Source: Oegoconia quadripuncta (Eukaryota; Arthropoda; Insecta; Lepidoptera; Autostichidae). From it: a stretch of DNA of 64,000 bases. The DNA is taken from NCBI GenBank assembly GCA_949316235.1, contig OX438745.1, forward strand, positions 6,329,001-6,393,000, given 5' to 3'. The position numbers and the translations under genes are program-made. This document shows positions 41,205-51,545 of the stretch, piece after piece (within the stretch, counting starts at the first letter, position 1; each line of letters opens with the position of its first letter). Under the pieces are notes generated by a model. That model ran no database searches. It was not told where the DNA came from and was given only the letters and a program-made list of their open reading frames with translations.

Positions 41205-41480
41205 TGTGCTTGAAGCAACATCCACGGTTCACCTTCGAAATATACAGAAATGCACACGTTGAGTAAGTAAGTAAGCAATTGAGTAATTTGCTAAATATAA
41301 ACCACGTCTTAGGCATAAAGCGAATAAATATGACATTTAGGCAAAATGCGACTTAGTCCGTCTACGCATAAGGTACATCGGTTTTAAAGGAGTCCATCAC
41401 CGTTAAAACGTGCAACTCTATGGATGTTTTTTAGTCTCTTATGATACCCACGGGAAGAGACAGGTTGGTTCTATTCTTTT
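41205..41480 (-). repeat. Repeat E copy
   Basis: GAAGCAACATCCACGGTTCA, ATATACAGAAATGCACACGT and GATACCCACGGGAAGAGACA, reverse E. Confidence 0.6.
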
Positions 41481-41735
41481 TACGTGCGGACACCACACGG
41501 CAAAAATTAATATTAATAATAAGCTTAATTTCTTTAACTGAAATGATATCGGTGACAACGAATGATGGCTGCTCTACGAATATTGTAGGTACGATTCCTG
41601 CTGGAAGTAAATCTTTGTGTTACATTTTGTACCCCAGTTATATATTTTTATGTAAAATATTTATATCCTATATCTTATCCATAGCTTTGCCTAATTTGGA
41701 ATGAGATAATCTTATTTAATTTCCATTTCTGTAGT

Positions 41736-42135
41736 TTAATAACCCCAATCCACTGTATATTCACAATCAAGTACCAGAGCATCATAGCAGCGAGCTGTAT
41801 TGATCCAATCTTGGGCCGATGGACGTGCATTACGCCACATACGTCCGACTGAACACAACCCAATATGCAACGCTATGTAACAGAATTGTTCCAGACGTAA
41901 ATTTTCAATATAAAATTTCTTGTTGAAGAGTAAGTTCAATATTGAACATCCTCTGCATCTATAAACTCCGCGTTAAGTCTGTTTAGATTATGAAAATGTT
42001 ACAAAGTTTGTAATCTGACATAATGAGTACGTATACCTACCCAATTATGTCTATGTATACTACCTACTTGTACTTACGTATGGTGTTCTTTATTAAGTTT
42101 AGTTGATACATTTGAATGCCTATTTCCTTGGCCAT
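41736..42135 (-). CDS. Candidate two-exon gene, 56 aa
   Basis: Exon 1 (42135-42078) begins AAAATGGCC after an in-frame stop, encodes MAKEIGIQMYQLNLIKNTI and ends at a strong donor (ATAC|GTAAGTACAAG). Exon 2 (41848-41736) follows an acceptor TTGTGTTCAG and encodes GRMWRNARPSAQDWINTARC then YDALVLDCEYTVDWGY and TAA. Both junctions are phase 1 and the 229-bp intron is a plausible size. Unspliced, the exon 2 frame extends to 41939 (67 codons from a TTG). No family recognised, no AATAAA seen downstream. A single longer frame of mobile-element origin is the main alternative. Confidence 0.3.
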
Positions 42136-42225
42136 TTTTCTTTTTAATTATATGTTGATGTTCCACTACCAATGCATCACTTTGTGACTCAAAAGCAATC
42201 CCACTAATAATACTATCCTATACAG

Positions 42226-42385
42226 GAATCAGATCCCGCCTCCACACTCCTACCACTGTAACTCCTGTAAACCAGGATCAACAGTGGTACTCGACACGGC
42301 GCCTACTGAAGGTAGATGGTGCTCTACGTGATTCTATTGCTACCTTGGACCCCAGACTAATTAAGGAAAGGAATAGGGTGTCTAA
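42226..42385 (+). CDS. Candidate internal exon, unknown protein
   Basis: Acceptor ACTATCCTATACAG (to 42225), then an open frame GIRSRLHTPTTVTPVNQDQQ, WYSTRRLLKVDGALRDSIAT, LDPRLIKERNRVS, and a donor-like AA|GTAGGT. The frame would stop at TAG (42387) if unspliced. Entry is phase 1 and exit phase 2. It lies 90 bp from the minus-strand candidate above, so both cannot easily be ordinary genes. It is not seen elsewhere in the window. Confidence 0.25.
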
Positions 42386-42689
42386 GTAGGTAAAGAAGTT
42401 TCCCACTCCCCTCCTCTGCTACAGGAACCAGCCACTTTTCCAGTATACTAAGCAGCCTATATGTTAATCCAGATCCTAATATGTCTACCGGTCACATTTC
42501 AACCAAATCTGTCAATCCGATTAGGCGTGAAGAGGTAACAAACATACACACACACACAAACTTTCGCATTTGTAATACTATAGTTAGGATTTGATATTTG
42601 TCATTTGACTGTTGAGGTAAGATAACTAAACCAATTTCCTAAATTAATTGGGGTCGAAGTCCGAAGCTCATCCGAAGGTGAGTGCGCTT

Positions 42690-42790
42690 CCACCTTCGGA
42701 CTCATCTTCGAATAAAGTCAGTATAAAATATCAGACTATTTAGATGATAAACATCCTTCGACATAACCAGCTCGTTCGCAATCCAGTTCA
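42690..42790 (+). pseudogene. Decayed jockey LINE C-terminus
   Basis: TATCAGACTATTTAGATGAT then AAACATCCTTCG is the degraded YLDDxHP block. A SINE-C-like tail fragment precedes it. Confidence 0.55.
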
Positions 42791-42805
42791 CAATTAATAA
42801 TGAAT

Positions 42806-43024
42806 CTAGCTTTCCGTCGGCGGCTTCGCCTGCGTGGAATAATTTTATGGCGGAAATTTGTTTATCTCGCGGGAACTACCCACTTTATCGGGATAAAACC
42901 TATCATATGTCTTAATCGAGGGTATACTACCTATATACCAAATTTCATCCGTTTCGTCGTGATTGAGCAATAAACAAACAAATAAACAAACAAACGTCCA
43001 AACTTTCGGAATTATAATATTAGT
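42806..43024 (-). mobile_element. Repeat H copy 7
   Basis: CTAGCTTTCCGTCGGCGGCT to TTATAATATTAGTTAC. Near complete, in reverse. Confidence 0.7.
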
Positions 43025-43039
43025 TACATTAGATGTAAA

Positions 43040-43200
43040 GAATTGGAATATGAGAACCTGTTTTTAAAAGAACATCCCCTCGGTTTCTTGCTTGTTCTTC
43101 TCGGCGGAAAATTGCATTATGAACAAGCCTAAGCTTAAAAAATGTAAAATTGACTATTTGTACCTTGTGTACCTACAAATTAAATTTTTGACTTTGACCT
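43040..43200 (+). repeat. Jockey LINE 3' UTR
   Basis: CCTCGGTTTCTTGCTTGTTC, GAAAATTGCATTATGAACAA and a GACTTTGACC tail. Confidence 0.7.
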
Positions 43201-43304
43201 TGAGTCATACGCGTTGGCGTATGACTCAAGGTACACGAAACACGTAGGTACACGAAAACTTTTTATGCAGAATAGGTTGCTATTCTGCATAAAAAAGTTT
43301 TCGT
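43198..43304. repeat. Two adjacent hairpins
   Basis: CCTTGAGTCATACG, loop of 6, CGTATGACTCAAGG (43198-43231). Then ACGAAAACTTTTTATGCAGA-ATAG, loop GTTG, and its complement with one extra A (43252-43304). Confidence 0.92.
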
Positions 43305-43309
43305 GCCAA

Positions 43310-44320
43310 TATTCCCATTATTTACAGTATCTATAGTGAATCAAACTCCTTTTATTTGTTACTCTTAACACTTAACACCCTCTTCACACGTGGGTAGCTC
43401 AACACATTCTACGGGAAATTTTTTGGGTAATAGCGACCCGGAAGTGTCGTCTGTATTGTCTCAAGAGTTACGGTCATCACTGTAACTGTCGTAGTCATTT
43501 CCTAATTTATTAAACCTATGATAATTTTATGAATTTGTTCTTCAATATCAGCCTATCCAAGTTTACTTTGTAGGTACTTGAAGGGTCTCCCGGTGCGCGG
43601 CTTCTTTCGCTTTTCATGAAAGTTTTAAAATTTCCCTTCTATGAGCAAAAAATGCCTACTGTGTATCTACTCAATAAAACTAAACGAGGGGACGGGTCTT
43701 AGCCATGTTTGATGAAAAGCGATATTTAGCTTCTAACACGGTTTCTTAGTGTATTTCGATAATATCATAGACCTTAGGCGGTTTTCTAAATTTTCTTTTT
43801 TTTTTAAGGACATGGCTAATATTTCCTTGAAATCGGTTGTCGTTTAACACAGTTGGTTTCCATTATCTGGATAATATAATCGCCTGTTTTCTCGGGGTCT
43901 TCTATTAAATTTATACTTATAAAGGCCTTAAGTTTAATTGGAAGAAATACTTCAATGGGGTAAGTTCACCTTTGTACCTACTTGTGCATTGCTATTGATG
44001 TTTTTTTTTATTATTTTCATGTTGTACAATAAAATGAATACAAACAAACGAGCTCATTATGTTCGGGACATCTCTGATCAATCCATTTATGGGATACGGG
44101 CACTCTTATAGCTATGTATTTGTGGCGGTTGTTTGGATTTTCTTTCGGCTGCCAATAGACTTGTTCAATTAAAGTTTCAGAACGAATTTATTTCTAATAG
44201 GTTCGACAGAGCAGCCCTGATTGGTTGCGCGGCAAGAATGAATTGCTCCCGTAATTTTGTCATCTTGTTTGCGCCGAGTTCGGAGCAAGCTAAAGTTTTT
44301 ATGGTGTCCATATTTTTACT
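43310..44320. other. Q repeat and unique DNA
   Basis: 43680-43870 holds two Q blocks (GTCTTAGCCATGTTTGATGA). The overlapping frames at 44133-44381 on both strands lack support. Confidence 0.35.
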
Positions 44321-44324
44321 TCGG

Positions 44325-44520
44325 GTAAAGTTTTTTGAAAAAAGAATAGAATCAACCCGTCCACCAAAAAACATTTACTGATTTGCACGTTTTAACTACG
44401 AAGGCCTTAGCCTCCCTCACGTGTGCATTTCTGTATTTTTCGTACAGTTGTTTCAAGTAATGCTTGGGATATCCCTGACCCCCCCATTTGGGATAAAAGT
44501 CGTGAGGTTACGTATGGAAG
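44325..44520 (+). repeat. Repeat E copy
   Basis: AAAAGAATAGAATCAACCCG, CACGTGTGCATTTCTGTATT, CCATTTGGGATAAAAGTCGT. Confidence 0.6.
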
Positions 44521-44669
44521 CAAAGATACCACCGGGTTTAAGTAGTTTCCTTACGAAGAAGAAGTTTCCAGAAGAAGAGCGATTGTCTCAGGTACAGATT
44601 TTAGGTAACTTTAATAAATAAATAAATATCCTTAGAGATACACCTATATAGATCTAGTTCCACAGTAAG

Positions 44670-45405
44670 TTAAGTACACCTAATGTTAAGTGAAGATGAG
44701 GTCGAAGGACTGATACTAAAGGTCGAACATTAGTATCAGTGGCTGGTTCCGTAGTGATTATATTGTCTGATTTTTAACCCCGACGATATACGACGGATGT
44801 TATGTGTTTGACGGGGTTGTGTGTGTCCACAGTCTTTGTTCGGCCGTATCTCAGTAAGAATGATCCAATTAGGGCACTATCGGTATAATAAATGCAGTTA
44901 TGTGTTTTTTTTTTCAAAATCAACTGGTTCGATTTCTGGCTAGTAATAGTGATTTTTCAAAAATCCAATGATGCCGTTTTAGTTTTCGGGCACAAGACTC
45001 CTTTGAGTGCTTTTTGCTATCAGTTTCGGATTTGGCCCTGCACTTGAAAAATTCACCCTGTACAGCTTATAATTTGTTTAATATTATTGCAACCTACATA
45101 TGTAATGATGTGAAGTTTGCTGAATAAATAAAATAATAAATAAATAATAGTAAACAAATAATAATAAATAAATATCTTTGGATACACATTATGCCATCTA
45201 ATTCCACATTGAGCAACTATCTTAACTTGTGTTGTGGATACCAGATGGTTGATATACTTACTACATAAATACATTTTTTTTATAAATAAATACTTATTAT
45301 AAATGAAAACATCCATAACTGGGGTACACATTGTCCGTTTTCATGTGTCATTTTCATGGTATAGTGGTCCGAGTTGCTATCCACTACACCAAACAGGTCG
45401 TCGAG
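44670..45405. repeat. Left arm of a long inverted duplication
   Basis: Nearly collinear with the reverse complement of 48247-48915, including the odd GACTGATACTAAAGGTCGAA block, CCCCGACGATATACGACGGA, GGCACTATCGGTATAATAAA and an adjoining SINE-B (45165-45405). It has a 50-bp-plus insertion around 44990-45050 relative to the right arm. Confidence 0.88.
45165..45405 (-). mobile_element. SINE-B copy in the left arm
   Basis: Reverse SINE-B. The B-box segment is deleted (jump from CACATTGTCCGTTTTCATG to GGTATAGTGGTCCG). Its head ends CCAAACAGGTCGTCG. Confidence 0.78.
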
Positions 45406-45409
45406 AGAG

Positions 45410-45940
45410 TTTGGTACTGTATTGTTATTTTATCTAAACGGCGACGCTCTCCCAGTGCTCTGGTCTAAGCTGGCTAACAAAACATGAAACCTTACTTAAC
45501 TTTACTACACTTTGAAACAAACACTGTTATTTAACAATAAGTTAACATTTGCCGTCGTTTGTTACTTAACTTGAATCACTATCTATCCCGCTGTTATTTC
45601 GACTTAGAGTGTCACAGTGAGCTACCGAGTCTGTGGAGACCACAGTTCATAAAATCAATGGAGAATTTTATTTTATTTGGTGTAGCTAACGGTAGATTAA
45701 CTTGTATACAAGACGGCACTTAAATTAGCGGATAAATGTACAACACACTACGCTTTTTACGAATTACTTTTCTTATCAGATTTGTGCTCGGGAAGTTCTG
45801 TAACCAATCCTGAGTATTTAGAGATAATGTTGTCATTGTAAATTAGTAGGGCTTCACGTGTAGTTAAAAGTGTATTTTGCGTACACGTTTCTGACGGCCT
45901 ACAAAAAGTCCGTTAAATAATTATCTTATCGTTGTTTTTT
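45410..45940. other. Unique DNA, no supported gene
   Basis: Includes CGGCGACGCTCTCCCAGTGC. No frame with splice support. Confidence 0.3.
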
Positions 45941-45943
45941 AGG

Positions 45944-46058
45944 ACTATTTATGGGACTTGATAAACATACATAAATATAAACATCCATGACTCGGGAATA
46001 AATGTTCGTATTCATCACACAAACATATACCCCTCGCGGGATTCGAACCCGCAACCGT
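45944..46058 (-). mobile_element. SINE-A fragment
   Basis: ATAAACATCCATGACTCGGG to GGGATTCGAACCCGCAACCG. B-box intact, head and tail lost. Confidence 0.78.
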
Positions 46059-46217
46059 TATCGCTTGCTATATTTAAATTGTTCATGTATAACTTCCTTT
46101 GTGTTCTGAACTTAGACCGAAAAGAATTTGTGATGTAAAAAACCACATCATTAAAACTTATCTAAAAACAAAACATTTGTATAATACAGTAGGTATTCGT
46201 ACGCCTTCATTAATTAC

Positions 46218-46266
46218 CTGATTATGTAGAGGCCGATCCAGGTGAGTGCCATGCTCATGACTCCTC
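46218..46266 (-). CDS. Candidate coding exon end, R1 element just upstream
   Basis: Minus-strand frame MSMALTWIGLYII(R) with mostly G/C third positions (AGC, CTC, ACC, ATC, GGC, CTC, TAC), ending at a donor ATCAG|GTAATT. An in-frame TGA lies just upstream of the first ATG, so it could be a start exon. The R1-clade insertion lies 14 bp beyond the region. On the plus strand the same bases show another donor-like CAG|GTGAGT, so strand and reality are uncertain. Confidence 0.2.
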
Positions 46267-46280
46267 ATACCCCCTGACCT

Positions 46281-46796
46281 TTTTTTTTTGACGGGGGGAA
46301 AACGCATTTACGCTTTCGACCCGCCACTGACGGGGGTCAGCGGTGAAGATATGTGGGACTCACCGCTCCAGACGGGGGCGGTCCTACCCACTAAAAACCC
46401 CCCGCTGTTCATCCGCGGGCACCGAAATGGTGTGGCCACGGGTACCCCTCGGTAATCGTCCGCAGCCACGCCAGCGCGGCGCCCGCCGCCAGGGCAACGG
46501 CGGCGGCGGGCCCTCCTATAGGCTGGAGCAGGGAGGAATCTCCTGGTCCAGCCACCTCAAGAAGGCGCGTGGGAACACCACGAACGCCTTCTCGCGAGGC
46601 TTGCGTGTGAGTGGTGACTCGGGGGAGTCACTAGGTAGGGGGGAGAAGGTGGGCATACGCCCTTCTCCGGGTCCCAGTTCTCCTGCGGCGGATGGGCTGA
46701 GAGGAGAGATCGGCCTCCCTCTCTCCGCCGCCTCCTTCTGCGAGATCACGTTCTCGCAGAAGGAGAGGACCGCTTTCCACTTCCTCTCGTCGCCGA
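46281..46796 (-). mobile_element. 5'-truncated R1-clade LINE with perfect 14-bp duplication
   Basis: ATACCCCCTGACCT occurs at 46267-46280 and 46797-46810. The T-run at 46280-46289 is the poly-A tail in reverse, and the truncation point lies inside the ORF2 C-terminus. The 516-bp insert is far richer in G and C than its flanks. It relates to 21695-22255 by the conserved SFCE..KEAAER block and a similar 3' end (GGGGGGAAAACGCATTTACG versus GCGGGGAAATGCGATGTACA). Confidence 0.88.
46516..46796 (-). pseudogene. R1-clade ORF2 C-terminal tail
   Basis: Frame GDERKWKAVLSFCENVISQK, EAAERGRPISPLSP, ..FLRWLDQEIPPCSSL and stop. It is longer after KEAAER than the 22-kb copy (Pro/Ser-rich, no Arg/Gly tail), so the two represent different lineages or the ending is shifted. 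Confidence 0.65.
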
Positions 46797-46814
46797 ATAC
46801 CCCCTGACCTAGGT

Positions 46815-47200
46815 CAACCACTGATAACATGGCCAAGTTTTCTGCTTTAATTATAAAAAAAATTAATAAATAAATTATTGTTAAACGTTTACCGCTAGAA
46901 ATATTTGCATGTCTGGTATGGACCACTGTCTGTACTGCAGCATATGCTGATTCAGAGCCCTTTCAGTGCACAGTAGGTACAGCCCATAGCTGGGAAAATC
47001 TTGTATGGTGTACATCAGGATATTGTGCTTTCATGTATTTATTTATTCTGTTTGTTGATTACATAGGGTTTCTTGTTTTTGTTCTTCTATTTTGGTTGTA
47101 TGTACTGTGCAGTGAATAAATGTCTTTATCTATCTATCATGTTATGGTTTACATGCACTATGTACAACTATGCCTTTTTGTTGCATCGGAATATTATGCG
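46815..47200. other. No gene seen
   Basis: 47090-47140 (TGCAGTGAATAAATGTCTTT then ATCTATCTATC) may be a LINE tail. Confidence 0.3.
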
Positions 47201-47204
47201 TCAA

Positions 47205-47350
47205 ACTTGTTGATAATCAAGCTTGTCTATCTCGAAAAATACAGAAATGCACACGTGAAAGGGGGTGAGCTCGTCGCCGTTACAGCGTGTAAATATATAG
47301 AAGTTTTTTTAGTGGGCAGCACCCTCAGTCACGACACCCACGGGTAGAGA
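47205..47350 (-). repeat. Repeat E fragment
   Basis: AATACAGAAATGCACACGTG and CGACACCCACGGGTAGAGAC. Confidence 0.55.
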
Positions 47351-47353
47351 CAG

Positions 47354-47625
47354 GTTTTTTTTTATGCACCACGGGTTAGCCCTTGACCTCAATCACAACT
47401 GATATTACCTAAGTTAAGATGAGGCCGAAGGTGGAAGCGTACTGACCCGGAAACCCTGCTATTAACATTACTGTTTGGCGGCAGATTTAGATAAGGTGGT
47501 GGTAGCTAGTCAGGCGGACATTTAAAATGCTCTACCACCAACCAAACCGAGTACTTAAACATGAACCCCGCTGGGGATCGAACCCGCGACCTCCAAATCG
47601 TAAACTCTATGTTGTTTCAAGTATT
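47354..47625 (-). mobile_element. SINE-C copy
   Basis: Reverse SINE-C with B-box (GGGGATCGAACCCGCGACCT on plus). An internal deletion removes the GACTGGCTATC block. Confidence 0.8.
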
Positions 47626-47639
47626 ATTTAATGTTTAGA

Positions 47640-48240
47640 ACAACCAAACGCTAATGTTTGGGATGTCTATAACTAACTCTGCTTCGAGTAGGTCCATGAG
47701 CATGTTAAGCTGCCATACCAATCCAATAGAATAAGCTAAGTGGCGTAACTGAATAATCCAATATCAATCAACATCTTTCGGAAAAGTTCCATGATATTAC
47801 GGAGAATCGACCTCGCTCCAGAAGGCCGATCATAACCGTAGATATTTAAGTACCCTTTAAGCGTATATCGTAAGAGGAAAACGGTATAATGGATATTAAA
47901 TAACAATCAACGAAATAACAAGAAAGTTACGTGTTGATTGGTTAACTTTTAATCTGTGGCATTTGGTAAATTGTGTATAACGATTGGTGGGCATCCTAGT
48001 CCCACACAATTCGGTATTTTTAACCTCCTTCGCAAAAAGAGGGGTGTTGTAAGTTATAAGTGTATCTGTCTGTGGCACCGTAGCTCTTAAACGTTTGAAC
48101 CGATTTGGATGCGGTTTTTTTTATTTGAAAGCACGTTTCTAACGGTGGTTCTTCGATATGTTTTATCAAAATCAGTTCAGCCGTTTTCTTTTAATCGCTT
48201 GTTTTCTCGAAGATTGTCTAAATTTTCAATTTATAGTTAT
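47640..48240. other. E and Q fragments, unique DNA
   Basis: ACGCTAATGTTTGGGATGTC (E). GATTTGGATGCGGTTTTTTT and TTTTATCAAAATCAGTTCAG (Q). No gene seen. Confidence 0.35.
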
Positions 48241-48246
48241 TATTAT

Positions 48247-48500
48247 TCGACGACCGGTTTGGTGTAGTGGTTAGAAAATCTGACCACTATAGCAAAAGGT
48301 CGGGGGTTCGAATCCCGCTAGGAGCATATGCATTGTATGATGAATACGGACATGTGTACCCGAATTATGGATGTTTTCATTTATAATAAGTATTTATTTA
48401 CAAAAAAATTGCATTTATGTAGTATATCAACCATCTGGTATCCACAACACAAGCCTATAGTTACTTAATGTGGAACTAGATGGATATTTATTATTATTTG
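48247..48500 (+). mobile_element. SINE-B copy, near complete, in the right arm
   Basis: Head CGACCGGTTTGGTGTAGTGG, B-box GGTTCGAATCC, body to ACTTAATGTGGAACTAGATG. Confidence 0.85.
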
Positions 48501-48915
48501 TTTACTATTATTTATTTATTCAGCAAACTTGACATCATTACATGTAGATTGCAATAATATTAAACAAATTATAAGCTGTACAGGGTCTCGTGCCTGATTT
48601 TGATGAAAACTAAAACGGCATCGTTGGATTTTTGAAAAATCACTATTGCTAGTAATAAATCGAGCCATTTGATTTGGAAAAAAAAACACATAACTGTATT
48701 TATTACACCTATAGTGCCCAAATTGGATCATTCTTACTGAGATAAGGCCGGACAAAGACTGTGGACGCACACAACCCCGTCAAACACATAACATCCGTCG
48801 TATTTCGTCGGGGTTAAAAACCAGACAATATAATCACTACAGAACCAACCACTGATACTAATGTTCGACCTTTAGTATCAGTCCTTCGACCTCATCTTCA
48901 CTTAACATCAGGTGT
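48247..48915. repeat. Right arm of the long inverted duplication
   Basis: Reverse-complement partner of 44670-45405. It begins with a full SINE-B (48247-48500) and continues through CATTACATGTAGATTGCAAT, CGGCATCGTTGGATTTTTGA and AGACTGTGGACGCACACAAC, to CCTTCGACCTCATCTTCACT. Confidence 0.88.
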
Positions 48916-48919
48916 AATT

Positions 48920-49215
48920 GAGGACAAGTAGGAACCCGTCGAGAATAAAAAAAAAATGTGACAATTGAAACATATATGTGCTCTGTGCATAATAAAGATC
49001 GTCATTCATAAACAATGATTTTTTTTTTTCATTTTTTCATTTTCAAATCGGATTGTAAAATTGAACCAATAGCTTTCTAGCAGGTAAGGAAGGCTACGGA
49101 TGAGAGATCGCCACAGATATCACGAAGCACATGTAAATACCAGTAAAAAATTTTCCCAGGTTGTTGCACTTGCGTCAAAGCTGTAACAAAACCATTAATA
49201 GTAGGTAAGTACTTA
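48920..49215. other. No supported gene
   Basis: A minus-strand frame (LTQVQQPGKIFYWYLHVLRD..., 49179-49079) follows a good acceptor but sits only 36 bp from the donor at 49216, too close for a normal intron. Confidence 0.25.
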
Positions 49216-49216
49216 C

Positions 49217-49527
49217 CGTTTTATTTCAATGTCCGCTGAAATATTGTTCTAAATTTGAAATGAATTTAAAGTTCAACACACTTCCACAAACTTACACTAA
49301 ACTGAATTGTTCAAATTAGTTCAAACCGATACACAAATAATTATTAATATTAAACAAAACAAATAAATACCTATGCTAATTTAATTGTTTCTTATTACGA
49401 TTGTTTTAAAATTTACGAACGTATCACTGATTCCCAATTTGATTTGAATTTGGCGCACTCTGTGTTATTTCAAAATCGAGAAGCGTTTTCGGGAGTGAGT
49501 GGCGCTGTGTGAAGCGACCGCTCAACT
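49217..49527 (-). promoter_or_regulatory. Candidate transcription start and untranslated first exon
   Basis: Minus strand TCAGTT at 49529-49524 matches the arthropod initiator (TCAGT). It sits in a unique GC-richer patch (GAGTCAGTTGAGCGGTCGCT). About 310 bp later comes a consensus donor, AAAACG|GTAAGT (49216). The stretch between lacks long frames and reads like a 5' leader. No coding exon is firmly linked; 46218-46266 is one possibility. Confidence 0.3.
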
Positions 49528-49882
49528 GACTCGAATAGCCTCTGAATCTCCTGGATGGATCTGATTCGCAGGCGCGCTCCGTCCCCGCGAAACAAGCAGA
49601 CTACTTGTTGCATATGATTGATTAGTCACATCACATACTTATTACTACGGATCGGAAACCAAACAAAAACATCGTAATATCCAATTTGATGGCTTCTTTT
49701 AATATAGATACGATCGACCGATGAAAGTTTTAGGTATTGGTGGTTACTAGGTACACAAACATACAGAATATTAAAAGCAGATTAAGTAGACGGTTTCTAT
49801 ATCAAAATATTAGCAAACTTATAGAAATCGAATGTAAGAGTATCATTTGTCTTGCCAGATTACAAATTTCTTAATAACCTAA

Positions 49883-50087
49883 TCTAATCTAAATATAAAT
49901 GCGAAAGTATGTTTGATTGTTGCTCAAACGGCGAAACGGATTTAGATGAAATTTGGTAGGTATATAGGTATAACATACTCTGGTTTAAATATAGCATATT
50001 TTAAATCCCGATAAAGTGAGTAGTTTCCGAGGGATTATCCGGCGATGAAGTTATTCCATGCAGGCGAAGCCGCGGTCGGTAAACTAG
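49883..50087 (+). mobile_element. Repeat H copy 8
   Basis: TCTAATCTAAATATAAATGC to GGCGAAGCCGCGGTCGGTAA then ACTAG. Several internal deletions. Confidence 0.65.
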
Positions 50088-50089
50088 TA

Positions 50090-51220
50090 CCTCTGTAGTT
50101 TGTTTGAAAACAAGCAATATTTATATTTAAAGCTTCTTGTAGCTTATTACGTTGCATGCGGGCACTTTAATCAATTCAATATTCAAACAAATTTTAGAAC
50201 TGCTTCAAAGTTGTTCTTGTTACTTTTTGTGCAAATTATTCACTAACAAAATGATAGACCGAAATTGTCAGTGTTCACGGCACGTCGTGGAGTGTACATC
50301 GTTACGGCGACCATTTAAGGTTGCAATACAATTGTCTGTCGTTTTTAGGCGCGATATTAATTGACAATAGCCAGCACGCGATGTGATCCTAGCCGCAACG
50401 CGGACGACATAGACGGGCGACTACGACGCGTGGCGCCCTGACCTTAAAATCGCTAGAAGTAGGTAGTAGAAGATGAGACCGAGCGAAGGAGGAAACGCTC
50501 TCATTCAAAAATCCAAGCCGATCACTATTTTAAAACACATTTTGTATACCTAAACAGTCAGTAATACATTATATACATTTCACTTGAAAATAGTAGTTGA
50601 AAATACCAGGCGTTCGGAATTTACAGTCATCCTTTGAGAAGAAGCCCAAGAAAGTCAAAAATATAACTCAATGACTTTACAATCGAGCACATACCTCTAC
50701 GCATTTTTATCACTCAAATACAACTGATATTTTATAGTAGCCCTAAACGAAAGGAGTTGGAGACAAGATGCGAACTGAACATCAATAACTTCGGTCCCCA
50801 CAAGAAAAATGTGCCGAAAAAAAATCTTTTCCTTTGTGTCATTGTCTAGAGCTCACTAAGTAGTGTATAAATGCATTTTTCATTCTATATCTTCAAAAAT
50901 AGAGAAATGGGTCGATCTTCTCAGTTTGAGTCCAATTTTGTTATCGAGGCTTATCTCAAAAACACTCATTTTTTCTTAATTGGTGAAATGTGCGGAACCC
51001 TAATAGAGTGACGCCTGACTTGCGTTGGGTGATTTTTGCTATTTTCCCCACTTTTTTTATCACCACATCACATTCATCATCATCATAAATATTAGTCAGT
51101 ATTGATTGCTAAAGTGGTATAGGTGGAGTTCACTTTCACAATTTTTTCATTATTTATGTGGTCTGAGTCCCATATTCTGTCTAACATAGGGTCTGGGTAG
51201 GTACAGTAAACGAAACCTTT
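50090..51220. other. Mostly unique, no supported gene
   Basis: 50370-50520 is GC-rich. A W-like end (TGCGGAACCCTAATAGAGTG) lies at 50990. The 70-codon frame 50152-50364 has no recognised motif. Confidence 0.3.
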
Positions 51221-51224
51221 TATT

Positions 51225-51545
51225 TACTTTGTAAAATAGTCAAGTTGGACATGTTTTCAGTTACAGCTTGTTTGAAAGGCAATTTTCCCTTGAGAATAAC
51301 ATGCAAGACACTCGAAAGGTTGCAGTTTTTAAAACAGGTTTTTATATTCCAAAAGCACAATATATTTCATTATTAAATGTAAAATAACCTAGCATGCGAA
51401 CAAGCTGGTTATCTCCAAGGATGATTATCGTCTAAATAGTCTGATATTTATTGATGATTTATGATATGTTCCCTTAACAAGTTTCTGTTTTATAGAATCC
51501 TTAATTTATTGAAAGGAAGATTTTGTCTATCAACCTTATTAAAAA
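51225..51545 (-). pseudogene. Jockey-type LINE 3' end
   Basis: The 3' UTR block (CTCGAAAGGTTGCAGTTTTT on plus) is present. Reversed bases near 51410-51530 give a frame-damaged DYLDDNHPW ending. Confidence 0.7.

Noticed and set aside
42386..42424. 39-bp mini-intron (GTAGGT..CTACAG) after the 42.2-kb exon
   Set aside because: Signals look good and the phase fits, but 39 bp is too short for a normal insect intron.
44133..44381. Two overlapping frames on opposite strands
   Set aside because: Mirror-image open frames of similar length without motifs; the end overlaps repeat E.
46343..46807. 154-codon plus-strand frame
   Set aside because: It runs antisense to the R1-clade insert, whose minus-strand frame carries the recognisable SFCENV..KEAAER block.
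49079..49179. Minus-strand terminal-exon-like frame LTQVQQPGKIFYWYLHVLRD..
   Set aside because: A good acceptor precedes it, but the nearest upstream donor is only 36 bp away, below normal insect intron size. No poly-A signal follows.
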